From the NCBI GenBank assembly GCA_038380435.1, contig JAWZYU010000030.1, positions 65,421,817-65,485,816 on the forward strand: DNA of 64,000 nucleotides, read 5' to 3'. Shown here piece by piece: positions 44,079 through 55,778 of this stretch (positions are counted from its first letter, which is position 1; every line of letters starts with the position of its first letter). The stretch comes from Ryuthela nishihirai (taxonomy: Eukaryota; Arthropoda; Arachnida; Araneae; Heptathelidae). The position numbers were made by a program, and so were the translations under genes. Under the pieces are notes generated by a model that ran no database searches, was not told the DNA's origin, and saw only the letters and a program-made list of their open reading frames with translations.

Positions 44079-45050
44079 CTTTCCAAGAATATTTCATGAC
44101 AATAACCAACCACCGAATGAACTCTTGCTGCGGACAGTTCCCCCCCTCCGTTGCACCGATTCATTTGTTTATTTCAGCCCAATCGGTTTATTTTTTTCTC
44201 CCAATGAATTGATTGTGGGGTGCATTGTCCTTTACCTCTCGTTCCCGCTCAAATGAAATGGCCTTGCGTCTACTTTCCGTCTGCTTCCTTATGATGACCT
44301 TGAGGCAGTCGGCGCCTTCCGCAAACGATCGCTTCCTGCGTTGCCATTCGCAATTTAGAAAAAACAATCAAAAATGTGCTAATTACTAATTCACGGTAAT
44401 CGACCTGTCTCTCGATTAATCACCAGGATGCGAAATGTGAATGATAATTTCGTCTGCTAGATGTTCGCCGTGACTTCTTCGGTGTAAAGATTGTTCTTTA
44501 CGGAGTCGACACCGAAAGGACGACGACCTCTCAGACACCAGGGTCAAGCACAGACCATCGGAGAGTCTGAGAGGCTGGAGGAGAGCTTGAATGCACTCGT
44601 GGTCTGTCAGTTCCAATTCGGGTCAAGTACGGCTATAAACAATTTCTTTTTCTCTTTGTGCGTACGATATTCAGATCAGCATTTGCCCGAGGTGACGCAT
44701 TCAAGACATCCATCATTTCTGCTGTTCTAAATGTTTCAGATTTTCACCAATCAATCTGACGAGTCTTCGCACTTCTGATTAGAAATGCGAAATAGATTCA
44801 TCAGCTTGTCCTCTTCTTTCTCTTTTCTGTTTGAATGATCTGATCAGACCGTGTTTTCATCCTGCATTAGTTATGGTTATATATTACAATTATAATTTTA
44901 ATTTGGTGAGAAAAGAGAAACCGATGAATTTGGAAAGGTCCCTTCATAGGTCCCGATGGGATCAAAGCAGACGATCACCCGGCCACGCCACGGCACAGGA
45001 GGCGCCGAAGGAGATCACGTTGTTTATTAGATATGTATTTAAATATACAT
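44079..45050. other. Unassigned sequence
   Basis: No gene supported. A moderately GC-rich stretch near 44480-44600 carries overlapping frames on both strands without motifs. Confidence 0.4.
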
Positions 45051-45052
45051 AT

Positions 45053-45158
45053 AAATAAATAAATACCCCCTCAAGCAGCTGCTTGACACAAAGATCTGAG
45101 AGGAGCCTGTCAGTTTATATGCCATAGTAGAAGGTCTGAGAGGATGGCAGGACCTCAG
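45053..45158 (-). mobile_element. SINE2, 5'-truncated
   Basis: Tail and body to GGCAGGACCTCAG, then immediately the next copy. Confidence 0.85.
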
Positions 45159-45367
45159 ACATAAATAAAAATAAATAAATATCCCCTCAAGCAGCTGCTT
45201 GCCACAGAGGTCTGACAGGAGTCTGTCAGTTTATATGCCATAGTAGAAGGTCTGAGAGGATGGCAGGACCTCAGCAGAAAACATACATCCATGCCATACC
45301 CGGGGCTCGAACCCAGGTCCCTTAGATCAGTAGCCAAGCGCGCTAACCACTCGGCCATGGGACGGCT
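45159..45367 (-). mobile_element. SINE2, full length
   Basis: Tail AAATAAAAATAAATAAATAT to head CCACTCGGCCATGGGACGGC. The AT-rich flank TAAATATACATATAAATAAA occurs on both sides of the 45053-45367 pair, consistent with a TSD. Confidence 0.9.
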
Positions 45368-45376
45368 AAATATACA

Positions 45377-45558
45377 TATAAATAAATAAATATCCCCTCA
45401 AGCAGCTGCTTGCCACATAGGTCTGAGAGGAGCCTGTCAGTTTATATGCCATAATAGAAGGTCTGTGAGGATGGCAGGACCTCAGCAGAAAAACGACACA
45501 TACATCCATGCCTTACCCGGGGCTCGAACCCAGGTCCCTTAGATCAGTAGCCAAGATA
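45377..45558 (-). mobile_element. SINE2, nearly full length
   Basis: Third copy of the cluster; stops in the head at GATCAGTAGCCAAG. Confidence 0.9.
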
Positions 45559-45930
45559 TATAGTAGAAAATAAAAAAAATTATAATACAGTAATTGTAAT
45601 TATAACAGATAACAATTTTCTTTTTTATAATTGAAAAACAGTTCTAGTTGGACACCCAAAATTTTCAAAAATTCCAAGTGAAGACAAATATGACTCGCAT
45701 CCAGCATTTTCATTTGAATTAACTGAACTCTGATTTAAAAACGAATTTTTATCTTTCTCTCCAATTTCTGTTGTAATCAGAGAAATTTTGCTGCTGGTTT
45801 TTTTTCTCTATCTACCTAATAAACTAAGTAGAGGAAACAGATCATAAACACGGTTTCAATTTTCTTATTGCCACCTGGCTTTTGGAGTCTCACTTGTAGC
45901 AGTCTAGCGGGTGTTGATGTCGATCGATTT
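45559..45930. other. Unassigned AT-rich sequence
   Basis: Nothing recognised. Confidence 0.45.
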
Positions 45931-45942
45931 ATGAGAAGAGAG

Positions 45943-46329
45943 TTGTTGGGTTGTTTTACCTCTGAGCTGCACTTTTTTGCACATCATGGGCTAAATGGCC
46001 AAGCCACAAGGATCCCGAAGGCTCAGAGAAGGTTGGGGGAGGGGACACACTGGAACAAGCTGTTGGGAGACAAATGGTAGCCTCCCGTCAAGGCCATCCA
46101 GCGTGTTCTTTAACGTGCACAGGGTATGGCTCTCCCACACACGGGGCCACGGCTTAACGTCCCATCCGACGGACGGCGGCCTTTCCAAGCCCAGCGGTGT
46201 CCCCTATTGACCGTGGACAGGGCGGGGAATTTTGCGGAGATAAATCTCAACGCTGACCCAGCTGGGACTCGAATCTGGGAACTACAGATTACGAGCCTAG
46301 CGCGCTACCGACTGAGCCACCCCCGCCCC
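45943..46329 (-). mobile_element. SINE1, full length
   Basis: TSD ATGAGAAGAGAG at 45931-45942 and 46330-46341. Confidence 0.95.
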
Positions 46330-46341
46330 ATGAGAAGAGAG

Positions 46342-46777
46342 TGATGTCTCGCTTGGTAACATCCATTCCGGAGTGGTTCATCTCTTTTATTAGAAGGAAT
46401 GGCGCATGTGTAGAAGCGAAATTTGGGTGTGTGTTTGGAGGGGGGGGGGAAGGCAATGAATAAAGGAAATGTTTCAAAATGCTTTTTTATTTTCTTTCTT
46501 TTATTCCGGTTTCAAAAATAAATTTATTTCTGCTTTTTTTGGCTGTTCGATTCTGATGACTTAGTGTGACTTGTCGAATGACGTAATCTGTTTTTAAAAT
46601 CAATGATCGTAGCTGATGATAGACAGGAGCTTTGCACCAATAAATATCAATTATGAAAATACTTTGGCTTTTACGTCAATAGGTTTATATTTTACTATAT
46701 TAATTTTGTTTAATCACGTGAAGTGAAGCATTGAATAATATGTCATTTCTGTGAAGATGTCAAATGACGCTCATGTA
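46342..46777. other. Unassigned AT-rich sequence
   Basis: Nothing recognised apart from a G run near 46440. Confidence 0.45.
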
Positions 46778-47017
46778 CAGTCGCTCAAAAAAAATCCGAA
46801 CACTATGGTTGATTAAAGAATTCAGAAAAAATATCTGGCAACGATTTTTTTTTAGAAATTAGTGATCTGGCAACCTTTGTCTATGTCCCATCTATGTCCC
46901 ATTCGTCTATGTAGACGAAGGTTGCCAGATCACTAATTTCTAAAAAAAATCGTTGCCAGATATTTTTTCTGAATTCTTTAATCAACCATAGTGTTCGGAT
47001 ATTTTTTTGAGCGACTG
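46778..47017. mobile_element. Tc1/mariner-type palindromic MITE, complete
   Basis: Reference copy of 240 bp: CAGTCGCTCAAAAAAAA...TTTTTTTGAGCGACTG between TA dinucleotides. Arms of about 105 bp are near-perfect complements (GGTTGATTAAAGAATTCAG, GATCTGGCAACCTT). The centre is a short ATGTCCCAT(C/T) repeat ending in GTCTATGTAGACG. Confidence 0.9.
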
Positions 47018-47299
47018 TACATCTAATGTTTTTAAAGGGTTGTTATTATGTTCCATTTTATAACATCTCTATAAAACTTTTAAATCAGCTAATCTTTATT
47101 TTTCGTTAGTGGTGTCTTTTTTTTCTCATAAAATTATAGCCATATTTGTTTTTCAAAAGTATTTCCCAGAAGAAACTAATTTGTTTAAATTTTAAGAAGC
47201 AATTTTTTGCAAATAATGCACGATTTTTTTAAACATCGTTATGGAAATGTGAAAGATGACTTACGTTGTTTCAAAGTATTTAAACGTTAAATCGCCTAA

Positions 47300-48430
47300 A
47301 GACTCCGAACTGGGTCGGAGTAGGCGATCCACGGGACAGCTGTTAAGACTCCCGCCACGGCCAGCCAGCTTTGCTCTAAAGTGCACAGAGTATGGCTTTC
47401 CTGCACACGAGGCCTTAATGTCCCATCCGACGGACTACGGCCATTCCAAGTCCATCTATGTCCCATCCGACCGCATAAGGCCATTTCAAGTCCATTTGTG
47501 TCCCATTCGATGGACTACGATCATTACAAGCCCATCTGATGGAATACAGCCATTTCAAGCCCATCTGTATCCATCTGGTGGACTACAGTCATTCCATGCC
47601 CATTTGTATCCGATCTGATGGGCTACAGCCATTCCATGTCCATCTGTGTCCCATCTGATGGGCTGCAACCGTTCAAAGCCCATCTGTGTACAATCCGAAG
47701 AAATATGGCCATTCCAAGCTCATTTGTATCTCACCCGATGGACTACAGTCATTCCAAGTCCATCTGTATTCCATCAAGTGGACTACAATCATTCCAAGCC
47801 CATCTGTGTCCCATCTGGTGAACTACGGCCATTTCTAGCCCATCTGTGCCCAATACGATGGAATATTACAATTCCAAGCTCATCTGTGTCCCATCCGATG
47901 GAATACGCCCATTCCAAGCTCATCTGTGTCCCATCCAGTGGATTACAGAACAGATGTCTATCTGTATCCGATCTGATGGAATACGCCCATTACAAGCCCA
48001 TCTGTGTCCCATCCGGTGGATTACGGAACAGATGTCTTTCTGTATCCGATCTGATGGAATACGCCCATTACAAGCCCATCTGTGTCCCATCCGGTGGATT
48101 ACGGAACAGATGTCTATCTGTATCCGATCTGATGGAATACGCCCATTCCAAGCCCATCTGTGTCCCCTCCGGTGGATTACGCCCATTCCAAGCTCATCTG
48201 TGTCCCATCCGGTGGATTACGGAACAGATGTCTATCTGTATCCGATCTGATGGAATACGCCCATTCCAAGCCCATCTGTGTCCCATCCGGTGGACTACGC
48301 CCATTCCAAGCTCATCTGTGTCCCATCCCTCCCTGAAGCCAGAGCAGGAATTAGTCTAAAAAATCTCTGAGCAGGCACAGTGAGGACTCGAACTTGGTAA
48401 CAACAGTTTGCTAGGCTGGCACGCTACAGA
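47300..48430 (-). mobile_element. Old SINE1 expanded by an internal minisatellite
   Basis: Left part matches the SINE1 body (GGGACAGCTGTTAAGACTCC, GTGCACAGAGTATGGCTTTC, CACGAGGCCTTAATGTCCC). The right part matches the rest of body and head (GACTCGAACTTGGTAACAAC, GGCTGGCACGCTACAGATTG). Between them the body segment around CCCATCCGACGGAC is amplified. Confidence 0.82.
47416..48325 (-). repeat. 40-bp minisatellite derived from SINE1
   Basis: About 23 units of roughly 40 bp with GTCCCATCCGATGGACTACG and CCATTCCAAGCCCATCTGT, equivalent to SINE1 GTCCCATCCGACGGACGGCG and CCTTTCCAAGCCCATCGGTG. From about 47936 a compound unit of about 78 bp adds GGAACAGATGTCTATCTGTA and repeats about four times. Confidence 0.9.
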
Positions 48431-48449
48431 TTGAGTCAATCACCTGCGG

Positions 48450-48807
48450 GTTGTGGGTTGTTTTACCTCTGAGCGGCACTTTTTTGCACACCATGGGCTA
48501 AATGGTCAGGTCACAAGGACCCTGAAGACTCAGAGAAGGTTTGGGGAGGAGACCCACTGGAACAGCTGTTGGGTGAGAGATGGTAGCCTCCCGTCAAGGC
48601 CATCCAGCGTGTTCTTTAACGTGCACAGGGTATGGCTCTCCCACACACGGAGCCACGGCTTAACGTCAATCCGACGGACGGCGGCCTTTCCAAGCACATC
48701 GGTGTACCCTACTGACCGTGGGCAGGGCGGGGAATTTTGCGGGGATAAATCTCAACGCTGACCCATCTGGGACTCGAACCTGGAAACTGCAGATTACGAT
48801 CCTGGCG
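48450..48807 (-). mobile_element. SINE1, truncated at tRNA position about 25
   Basis: TSD ATCACCTGCGG (48439-48449) and ATCACCTCCGG (48808-48818). Its sense-strand 5' end is CGCCAGGATCGTAATC, the same breakpoint as in the copy at 38918-39274. Confidence 0.9.
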
Positions 48808-48818
48808 ATCACCTCCGG

Positions 48819-49855
48819 TGTGTAATAACTTTCACACCTCCTAAGCGAAAAGCTCCTAAAATTATTACTGACCTCCGCCTACCAGTTACGAAAAATAATT
48901 GGGCATTAAGAAATAAAGTTTAGGCATTAATCTTACCAGTTAAGTCTCAATAAATATTTAATATGGAATCTTCTAATTATTTATCATGAAACATATCAGA
49001 ATGGGTGCGAAGACTTCGTGCTTCTCATTGTAATTATGAATCTTAATTGCCATTTCCTAGGAATGGTTGACAGTCTGCAAGCAGTGAAATGAGATATTTG
49101 TCCCATTTCATCGCTTGATGGGAAAAAAAGCGGAAATATTTCCTTCAGTCAAGTTTGTTTATTTTTTGAATACAAATGAAACAGTTTTATAAAGGAAGAC
49201 TTTTTTTTTTATATACAAACATTTTCCTTTAAAAATAACTGCGTTTGATCGTTTGAATAAAGAACTTTTGTGCTGTTTAGGCGTTAATTAAAGCATTTTT
49301 CCCCCTAGTATATAATTTTTTTAAATATTTTTAGTTTTGTTTGCTCTTAATCAGTGCCACAAATTAAATCGAAACGTTCCATCTGACCGATATTAATTCG
49401 AAAACATTTGATTTGATTTTCCTTGCTGTTGCCACTTTCCATCTACTGACCCGTTCTATTTCCAAGCGTTGTTTAATTAGCCACGCACTGCGACCAACAA
49501 TTCTTTCCACTGGCTATGGCTAGCATAATTTATAGCCGCTTATGTAAGTTTCTGCTGCCGCTGTATCTCCCTTTTTCTCTGGTCCGTTGGCTTTGCCCCT
49601 GCGAGACGCTGACCCACTGCAGACGCGCTGCCAGCGCGTGCATTACGTCACTCCCACGAGCCCCTTCTTAAAGCAGCCCGTTGTGTCTGCTGTTGACATC
49701 CACTCCATTGGCGACACGAAATAAAGAAGTTTGTTCCTTCACTTGCGGATCGTCTGAAACATGCCCGGCGTCTGATGAGAAGGGAACGGGGCAAACTAGT
49801 AATGACTTCCATTTCGACTTACGTTTTGGTTTCTTTCTTGAAGATAATCGAAGGT
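48819..49855. other. Unassigned sequence
   Basis: AT-rich. A GC-richer stretch at about 49540-49720 contains ACGTCACTCCC but no supported gene. Confidence 0.4.
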
Positions 49856-50195
49856 TGGGGACGAGGATGGCTCAGTCGGTAGCGCGCCAGGCTCGTAATC
49901 TGTAGTTCTCAGTTCGAGTCCCAGCTGGGTCAGCGTTGAGATTTATCTCCGCAAAACTCCCCTCCCTGCCCACGGTCAGTAGGGGACACCGATGGGCTTG
50001 GAAAGGCCGCCGTCCGTCGGATGGGACGTTAAGCCGTGGCCTCGTGTGCTGGAGAGCCATACCCTGTGCACGTTACGGAACACCCTAGGTAGCCCTGATG
50101 GAAGGCTACCATCTGCCTCCTAACCTTCTCTGAACCCTTGGAGTCCTTGTGGCCTGGCCATTTAGTATATTATGTGTGAAAAACAACTCAACCTC
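49856..50195 (+). mobile_element. SINE1, older copy
   Basis: Head GATGGCTCAGTCGGTAGCGC; body intact to GTGCACGTTACGGAACAC; 3' part diverged to GAAAAACAACTCAACC. Confidence 0.9.
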
Positions 50196-50742
50196 AGTTC
50201 AGAATGACTCAACAGTTGTTGAAAATTTTCCGAAAAGTTACCTTAGTGGTCACTACATATTTTTTCGGAACTTCAGTTAAAAACTAGAGTCATATCGATG
50301 AAATGAATTGCGAAAACAAATCTGAACTGAAATATTGAATTGCGACGGAATGTCTTGATGAGTTTTTATCTCGTTGATGGCGCAGTGATATCGATGTAGT
50401 GTTCCACATTAGAGGTTTGAAAGAACTAATATTTTGGCTGATGCCCGAGCGATATTCGGCAGTCCTGCACTTGCGCAAAGGTAACAATAGCCTTCCCAAA
50501 GCAAAAATATATATGACATTAACATACAGCTCTGGCGAATGTAGGATCCACGTTTTGAATCAGAACAAAATTTTTTATTTTCTGACTTAGCATCTTCTAA
50601 CGGTGGAAATCAGGGTTAATTAAAGAGAATATAAAGAGATTGGGAAATGAAGATAGTAATATTTTGTTATTAACAAAAAAATGTATTTAAGAATAATTAC
50701 ATTTTTCTTTTAAAATTTTAAAAATTGCATTTATCCACCCCT
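50196..50742. other. Unassigned sequence
   Basis: Nothing recognised; frames on both strands at 50290-50590 overlap without motifs. Confidence 0.45.
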
Positions 50743-51132
50743 CTGGGGGGGGGGGGGGGGGGGCTCAGTCGGTAGCGCGCCAGGCTCGTAATCTGCAGTC
50801 CCCAGGTTCGAGTCCCAGCTGGGTCAGCGTTGAGATTTATCTCCGCAAAATTCCCCGCCCTGCCCACGGTCAGTAGGGGACACCGATGGGCTTGGAAAAG
50901 CCGCCGTCCGTCGGATGGGAGTTAAGCCGTGGCCCCGTTTACGGGAGAGCCACACCCTGTGCACGTTAAAGAACACGCTGGATGACTTTGACGGGAGGCT
51001 ACCATCTGTCTCCCAACAGCTGTTCCAGTGGGTCCCCCCCCCAACCTTCTCTGAGCCTTCGGGGTCCATGTGACCTGGCCATTTAGCCCATGGTGTGCAA
51101 AAAAAGTGCCGCTCAGAGGTAAAACAACCTAC
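50743..51132 (+). mobile_element. SINE1, full length, with a G run in place of the 5' end
   Basis: A G run of about 18-20 nt replaces GGGGCGGGGGTGG and leads straight into CTCAGTCGGTAGCGCGCC; the rest is a close consensus match. Confidence 0.93.
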
Positions 51133-51741
51133 AGTTTGAGTAAACACTAGCTAGCGCAATAGACAGTTTGTTACCAAATAACCCGTACCATTTAATATAC
51201 TCAAATAACCCGTACCATTTAAAAAAAACGGAGTTTCTTTCCGTCGTGATATTGTTCTTGTTTGCAAGTGCCAGTCATTGTATCTATTTGTGATCACTTC
51301 GTTTTTTGTTAATCTGTCGCTGTATCAATTCCCCATCTTCCAGTGTCGGCTGGTGTCTGCCCTATTCGACCGCAACAATGCGGTCGTTGCACTTGATCTG
51401 CCAAGAGGAACCGACTGCCGAAATACTTTCACCCTTTCTTCTTATCTCTCGGTTTCTATTTTGGTCACTGGGAACTTTCTCACCATTAACCTGCAGTCGT
51501 CTGCTGCCTACCTTGTTCGTAAAATGGTGACACCACGTGAACCCAAGTGCACAAGGTACGGCCACTCAGCGTCGATTTCTTCGAAGATGATTAGTCAAGC
51601 ACCGCGCATTTTGCGAGTAACGTAAAGCTTTGGCCAACCCTCGACAGCACATATTCCAAATCTAGGCCGTATTAAGTCTTTTGAAGTCGACTCGGACGAT
51701 GCATTTTCCCGAATTTTGCTACGTTTATTGCTACATTGTAA
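51133..51741. other. Unassigned sequence
   Basis: A frame of 115 codons at 51278-51625 overlaps others and lacks motifs; no gene called. Confidence 0.4.
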
Positions 51742-51950
51742 AATGGCCGAGTGGTTAGCGCGCTTGGCTACTGATCTAAGGGACCTGGGTTCGAGCCCCG
51801 GGTAAGGCATGGTTGGATGTATGTGTTGTTTTTCTGCTGAGGTCCTGCCATCCTCTCAGATATTCTGCTATGGCATATAAACTGACAGGCTCCTGTCAGA
51901 CCTCTGTGGCAAGCAGCTGCTTGAGGGGGTATTTATTTTTATTTTAATGG
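51742..51950 (+). mobile_element. SINE2, full length
   Basis: TGGCCGAGTGGTTAGCGCGC, GGTTCGAGCCCCGGG B box, CAAGCAGCTGCTTG, tail GGGGGTATTTATTTTTATTT. Confidence 0.93.
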
Positions 51951-52144
51951 AGGTTCAGACGAATTGGAAATTTTGGGAAATGTTCTTTTGGAAAAAAGTA
52001 AAGGCTCTTGGCATGAAAGGGAAGAAGAATCTATTTCAGATATAGACGGGGAATTCTTTTGGTCGGCATTAAAGTGACTTCAGATCGCAATATAGAGGCA
52101 ACATTAAAACCAGAAGTAAATTATCATTGCAAACAATGGATGCA

Positions 52145-53060
52145 AAACTAACTGCATTATTCAGAATAACCTAGAAAGACTCGGCGCACCTTCCCACGAC
52201 AGAATCTTCACCGTTAACAATCTTGTCGAGACAGAATCCTCATCTTCAATAACCTTGAAACGATAGAATCCTCACCTACTCTAGGGATGGGTGTGGCTCA
52301 GTCAGTAATGTGCGAGACTTGCAATCTGTAGCTTCCAGGTTCGAGTCCCACCCGGGCCAGTGTTGAGATTTATCTCCGCAAAAAACTTTCCGCCCTGCCC
52401 AAGGTCAGTAGGGGACACCAGTCGACTTGGAAAGGCCACTATCTGTCTGATGGGATGTTAAGCTGTGGCGCCGTGTGCGGGAGAGCGCTGAGTGGCCATA
52501 CCCTGTGCACGTTAAAGAACGTACTGGATGGCCTTCACGGGAAGTTACCATCTCTCCTAGCAGCTGTCCAGTGGGTCCCCTCAACGTTCTCTGAGCCCTC
52601 GAGGTCCTTGTGACCTGTCCATTTAGCCCATTGTGTGAGAAAAGTGACGCTCAGAGGTAAAACAATCCCAACCCTCACCTCCTCTAACCTCATCATGGCA
52701 AATTCCTCATCATCTCTAAACTCTCCATGTCGAATCCTCACCTTCAATTATTTTGACAGAATCCTCATCTTCCGTAACTTCTTCATGGTAGAATCATCAC
52801 CTTCAATAACTTGAATCAATAAGTTGGTGATTATGACAATCTTCACCTTCGTTAACCTCGTCATGATAGAATCCTCACTTTCGATAACTTTATCATCTTC
52901 AATAACTTTTCCCCGATAGAATTCTCACCTTTGATAACCTCGTCACGATGCAAACCTCACCTTCAATAATTTTATCGTGATAGAATCTTCACCTTCGATA
53001 ACTTTCTGAAGACAGAATAATTTTCACCTTTGCTAACCTCCTCAGGGCAGAATCATTTCC
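52145..53060. repeat. Degenerate minisatellite of about 38 bp, split by a SINE1
   Basis: Irregular repeats of GATAGAATCCTCACC, TTCAATAACTT and TCGTCATGATAGAATC type at 52190-52284 and 52675-53060. Confidence 0.65.
52285..52672 (+). mobile_element. SINE1, older copy inside the minisatellite
   Basis: Diverged head (TGTGGCTCAGTCAGTAATGT), B box GGTTCGAGTCCC, body and tail AGGTAAAACAATCCCAACC. Confidence 0.9.
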
Positions 53061-53381
53061 TGCTATCTTTGCCATCTTTATCCCTCAATATTTGCGCACC
53101 ATTTTGTTTTTTCACCCACAAAATATTAAGAGACTGATAAACTTCATATTCTCTTCCAACCACACCATGAAGTGAAAGATTCATTTAATAGGAATTAAAT
53201 GACAGCGAAATTTCTTAAATTTCTTCGAACTTCCATCATTTAAGAAAAGTGACTTAAAATATTCAATTACTGGATTTGTGGACTCAGAAATCGAGCATCG
53301 GTTCCTGAAGAAAATATTTCATATCTCTAATCGCAATTTTACACATTTGTAAGAGATGAGTTTGGAAGTTTTCTGCTCACA
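53061..53381. other. Unassigned sequence
   Basis: Nothing recognised. Confidence 0.45.
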
Positions 53382-53393
53382 CTAACTCTAATG

Positions 53394-53779
53394 GGTTGGG
53401 TTGTTTTACCTCTGAGCGGCACTTTTTTGCACACCATGGGCTAAATGGCCAGGTCACATGGACCCCGAAGGCTCAGAGAAAGTTGGGGGAGGGGACCCAC
53501 TGGAACAGCTGTTGGGAGATAGATGGTAGCCTCCCGTCAAGGCCATCCAGAGTGTTCTTTAATGTGCACAGGGTAGGGCTCTCCCGCACACGGGACCACG
53601 GCTTAACGTCCCATCCGACGGACGGCGGCCTTTCCAAGCCCATCGGTGTCCCCTACTGACCGTGGGCAGGGCGGGGAATTTTGCGGAGATAAATCTCAAC
53701 GCTGACCCAGCTGGGACTCGAACCTGGGAATTACAGATTACGAGCCTGGCGCGCTACCGACTGAGCCACCCCCGCCCCT
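53394..53779 (-). mobile_element. SINE1, full length
   Basis: TSD CTAACTCTAATG at 53382-53393 and 53780-53791. Confidence 0.95.
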
Positions 53780-53791
53780 CTAACTCTAATG

Positions 53792-54662
53792 TGAAAAGGC
53801 TTTAAATAAAGTGTAGAAATGAATGCAGTGACTCTTTGCCACACGGAACCAATGATTTAAAATAAACAACCGATTTGCTAACAGTAGGAAAATAAAATTA
53901 CAATTCGTGATTTCACTTCCTGATTCTCGAAGACGTCCCAGAAGGGAAATCCCTGTTCTGGTCTGTCAAGCAGATATTAAACTATTATTTGATTTTGCAA
54001 GTTGGCAACGTCATTATTAGCAGACGACTGATGTTATGCCACGAACGACACGTGGGTCATTGCTGTGATCACGCGATTAGCTATTTTAAACTAGTGAGAA
54101 AAATCTGCGTGGGAGAGAAGGTGACAAAAAAAGGAAATTAGTTTTGTCATGGTTTACAAAAACATGTCGTTAGCGGAAGAAAGGTGTCCACAAATGATGT
54201 ATGCTTTTTAGCGGAGTTTTAATTTTCCTGTTGGCAGCATCCCGTAAAAGCATTAACGGACTCTATCCGTGTTATGTAACACTTCTTTATTAGAATCAAG
54301 GGCATCGAAAGTGAAAGGAGGAAAATGCTGACTTTGCCGTATTCCATGAAGGGGGCCCGGACTTGAGCCATTTATTTTACCGACTATGATTTTGTCCTCA
54401 AGATTTATTAAAATGTTTAAAAGGAGATCCAACCTAAGTTATTTGCCGAGGAGACATAGGCAAGGAGCCTCATATATATACTTTTCATCTATACTTTTAA
54501 TTCAGTAGCAATCAATATATATGATAACATGATAAATTAGCTACTTCGAGTCATGCGAAAACGAAAAACCTTACTAGTTGCAAAAATGAGCATAGCATGT
54601 TAGTAACCTTGCTGCTGAAACCATCTCGCCTACGTAACGCGATATGAACAATCACTGAATCC
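53792..54662. other. Unassigned AT-rich sequence
   Basis: No gene or repeat recognised. Confidence 0.45.
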
Positions 54663-54673
54663 CCTCCCCCAAA

Positions 54674-55062
54674 GGGGTGGGGGGGCGCAGTCGGTAACGT
54701 GCCAGGCTCGTAATCTGTAGTTCCCAGGTTCGAGTCCCAGCTGGGTCAGCGTTGAGATTTATCTCCGCAAAATTCCCCGCCCTGCCCACGGTCAGTAGGG
54801 GACACCTATGGGCTTGGAAAGGCCGCCGTCCGTTGGATGGGACGTTAAGCCTTGGCCCCGTGTGCGGGAGAGCCATACTCTGTGCACGTTAAAGAACACG
54901 CTGAATGGCCTTGACGGGAGGCTATCATCTGTCTCCTAACAGCTGTTCCAGTGGGTCCCCTCCCCCAACCTTCTCTGAGCCTTCGGGGTCCATGTGACCT
55001 GGCCATATAGCCCATGGTGTGCAAAAAAGTGCCGCTCAGAGGTAAAACAACCCCAAAAAAAA
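54674..55062 (+). mobile_element. SINE1, full length
   Basis: TSD CCTCCCCCAAA at 54663-54673 and 55063-55073. Confidence 0.93.
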
Positions 55063-55073
55063 CCTCCCCCAAA

Positions 55074-55778
55074 CCCCACCCCTTGATAAGACATGTAATT
55101 TAAAGACGAATCCAAATCAGCTTTGAAATTTTACGACCACATTGGAGAGGCATTTGATGCGGAGTGTCAAATTCTGTTAAATAGTTACATCATCGATAAA
55201 ATAGAACTTCAGAAGTCGAAATGTTTTTTTCGAAATGTTTTTTAGCGGAAAAACATTTTCAAAAACATCGAAAACGTCCCCACCTGAAGTGCAAATAAAG
55301 CATCTCCTCCAGCCCCATCCCACAAATACGGAATAAGGGAAATTTTTCTGTGGCATAATTCACTCATTTGAAAAGCAGAGTCATGAGTTGTTAAATTTCT
55401 GAGAGACTTCAGCAGTTTTTAAGTCATCATCCATAAAAAAACTACTTCAATTATTCGTTTGCAATAATAAGGATGCGAATTACAAATGATCTCAATGCAT
55501 CCGAAATGCACTTGAGATGAGAGACTGAAATCAGAAGGATGAGAATACAAAACTCTGCCTGCCTCATTCATTCGTTTACTGTATTATGATGATGATGCAT
55601 TATAAATGGCTTTTGCTCTGAACACAACGCAGAGTGGATTTGCTGACACAGATGGAATCTTAAGTAAACATCAGGGGAAGCGGCAACTAGGGAGACTGCG
55701 CAGTCTGCACTTTGGCAGTTCTTACACATCATTTGTCGGTGATGAAATATTAATCTAATTATTCAAGGATAATTCTGT
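55074..55778. other. Unassigned sequence
   Basis: Nothing recognised. Confidence 0.45.

Noticed and set aside
47256..48359. Frames of 120-237 codons with repeated HLCPIRW
   Set aside because: Translation of the SINE1-derived 40-bp minisatellite, with phase changes and no start context.
53396..53659. Recurrent 60-140-codon frames beginning MGCFTSERHFFAHHGLNGQV or MARSHGPRRLREG
   Set aside because: They are translations of the non-coding SINE1 body on one strand or the other and recur in most copies.
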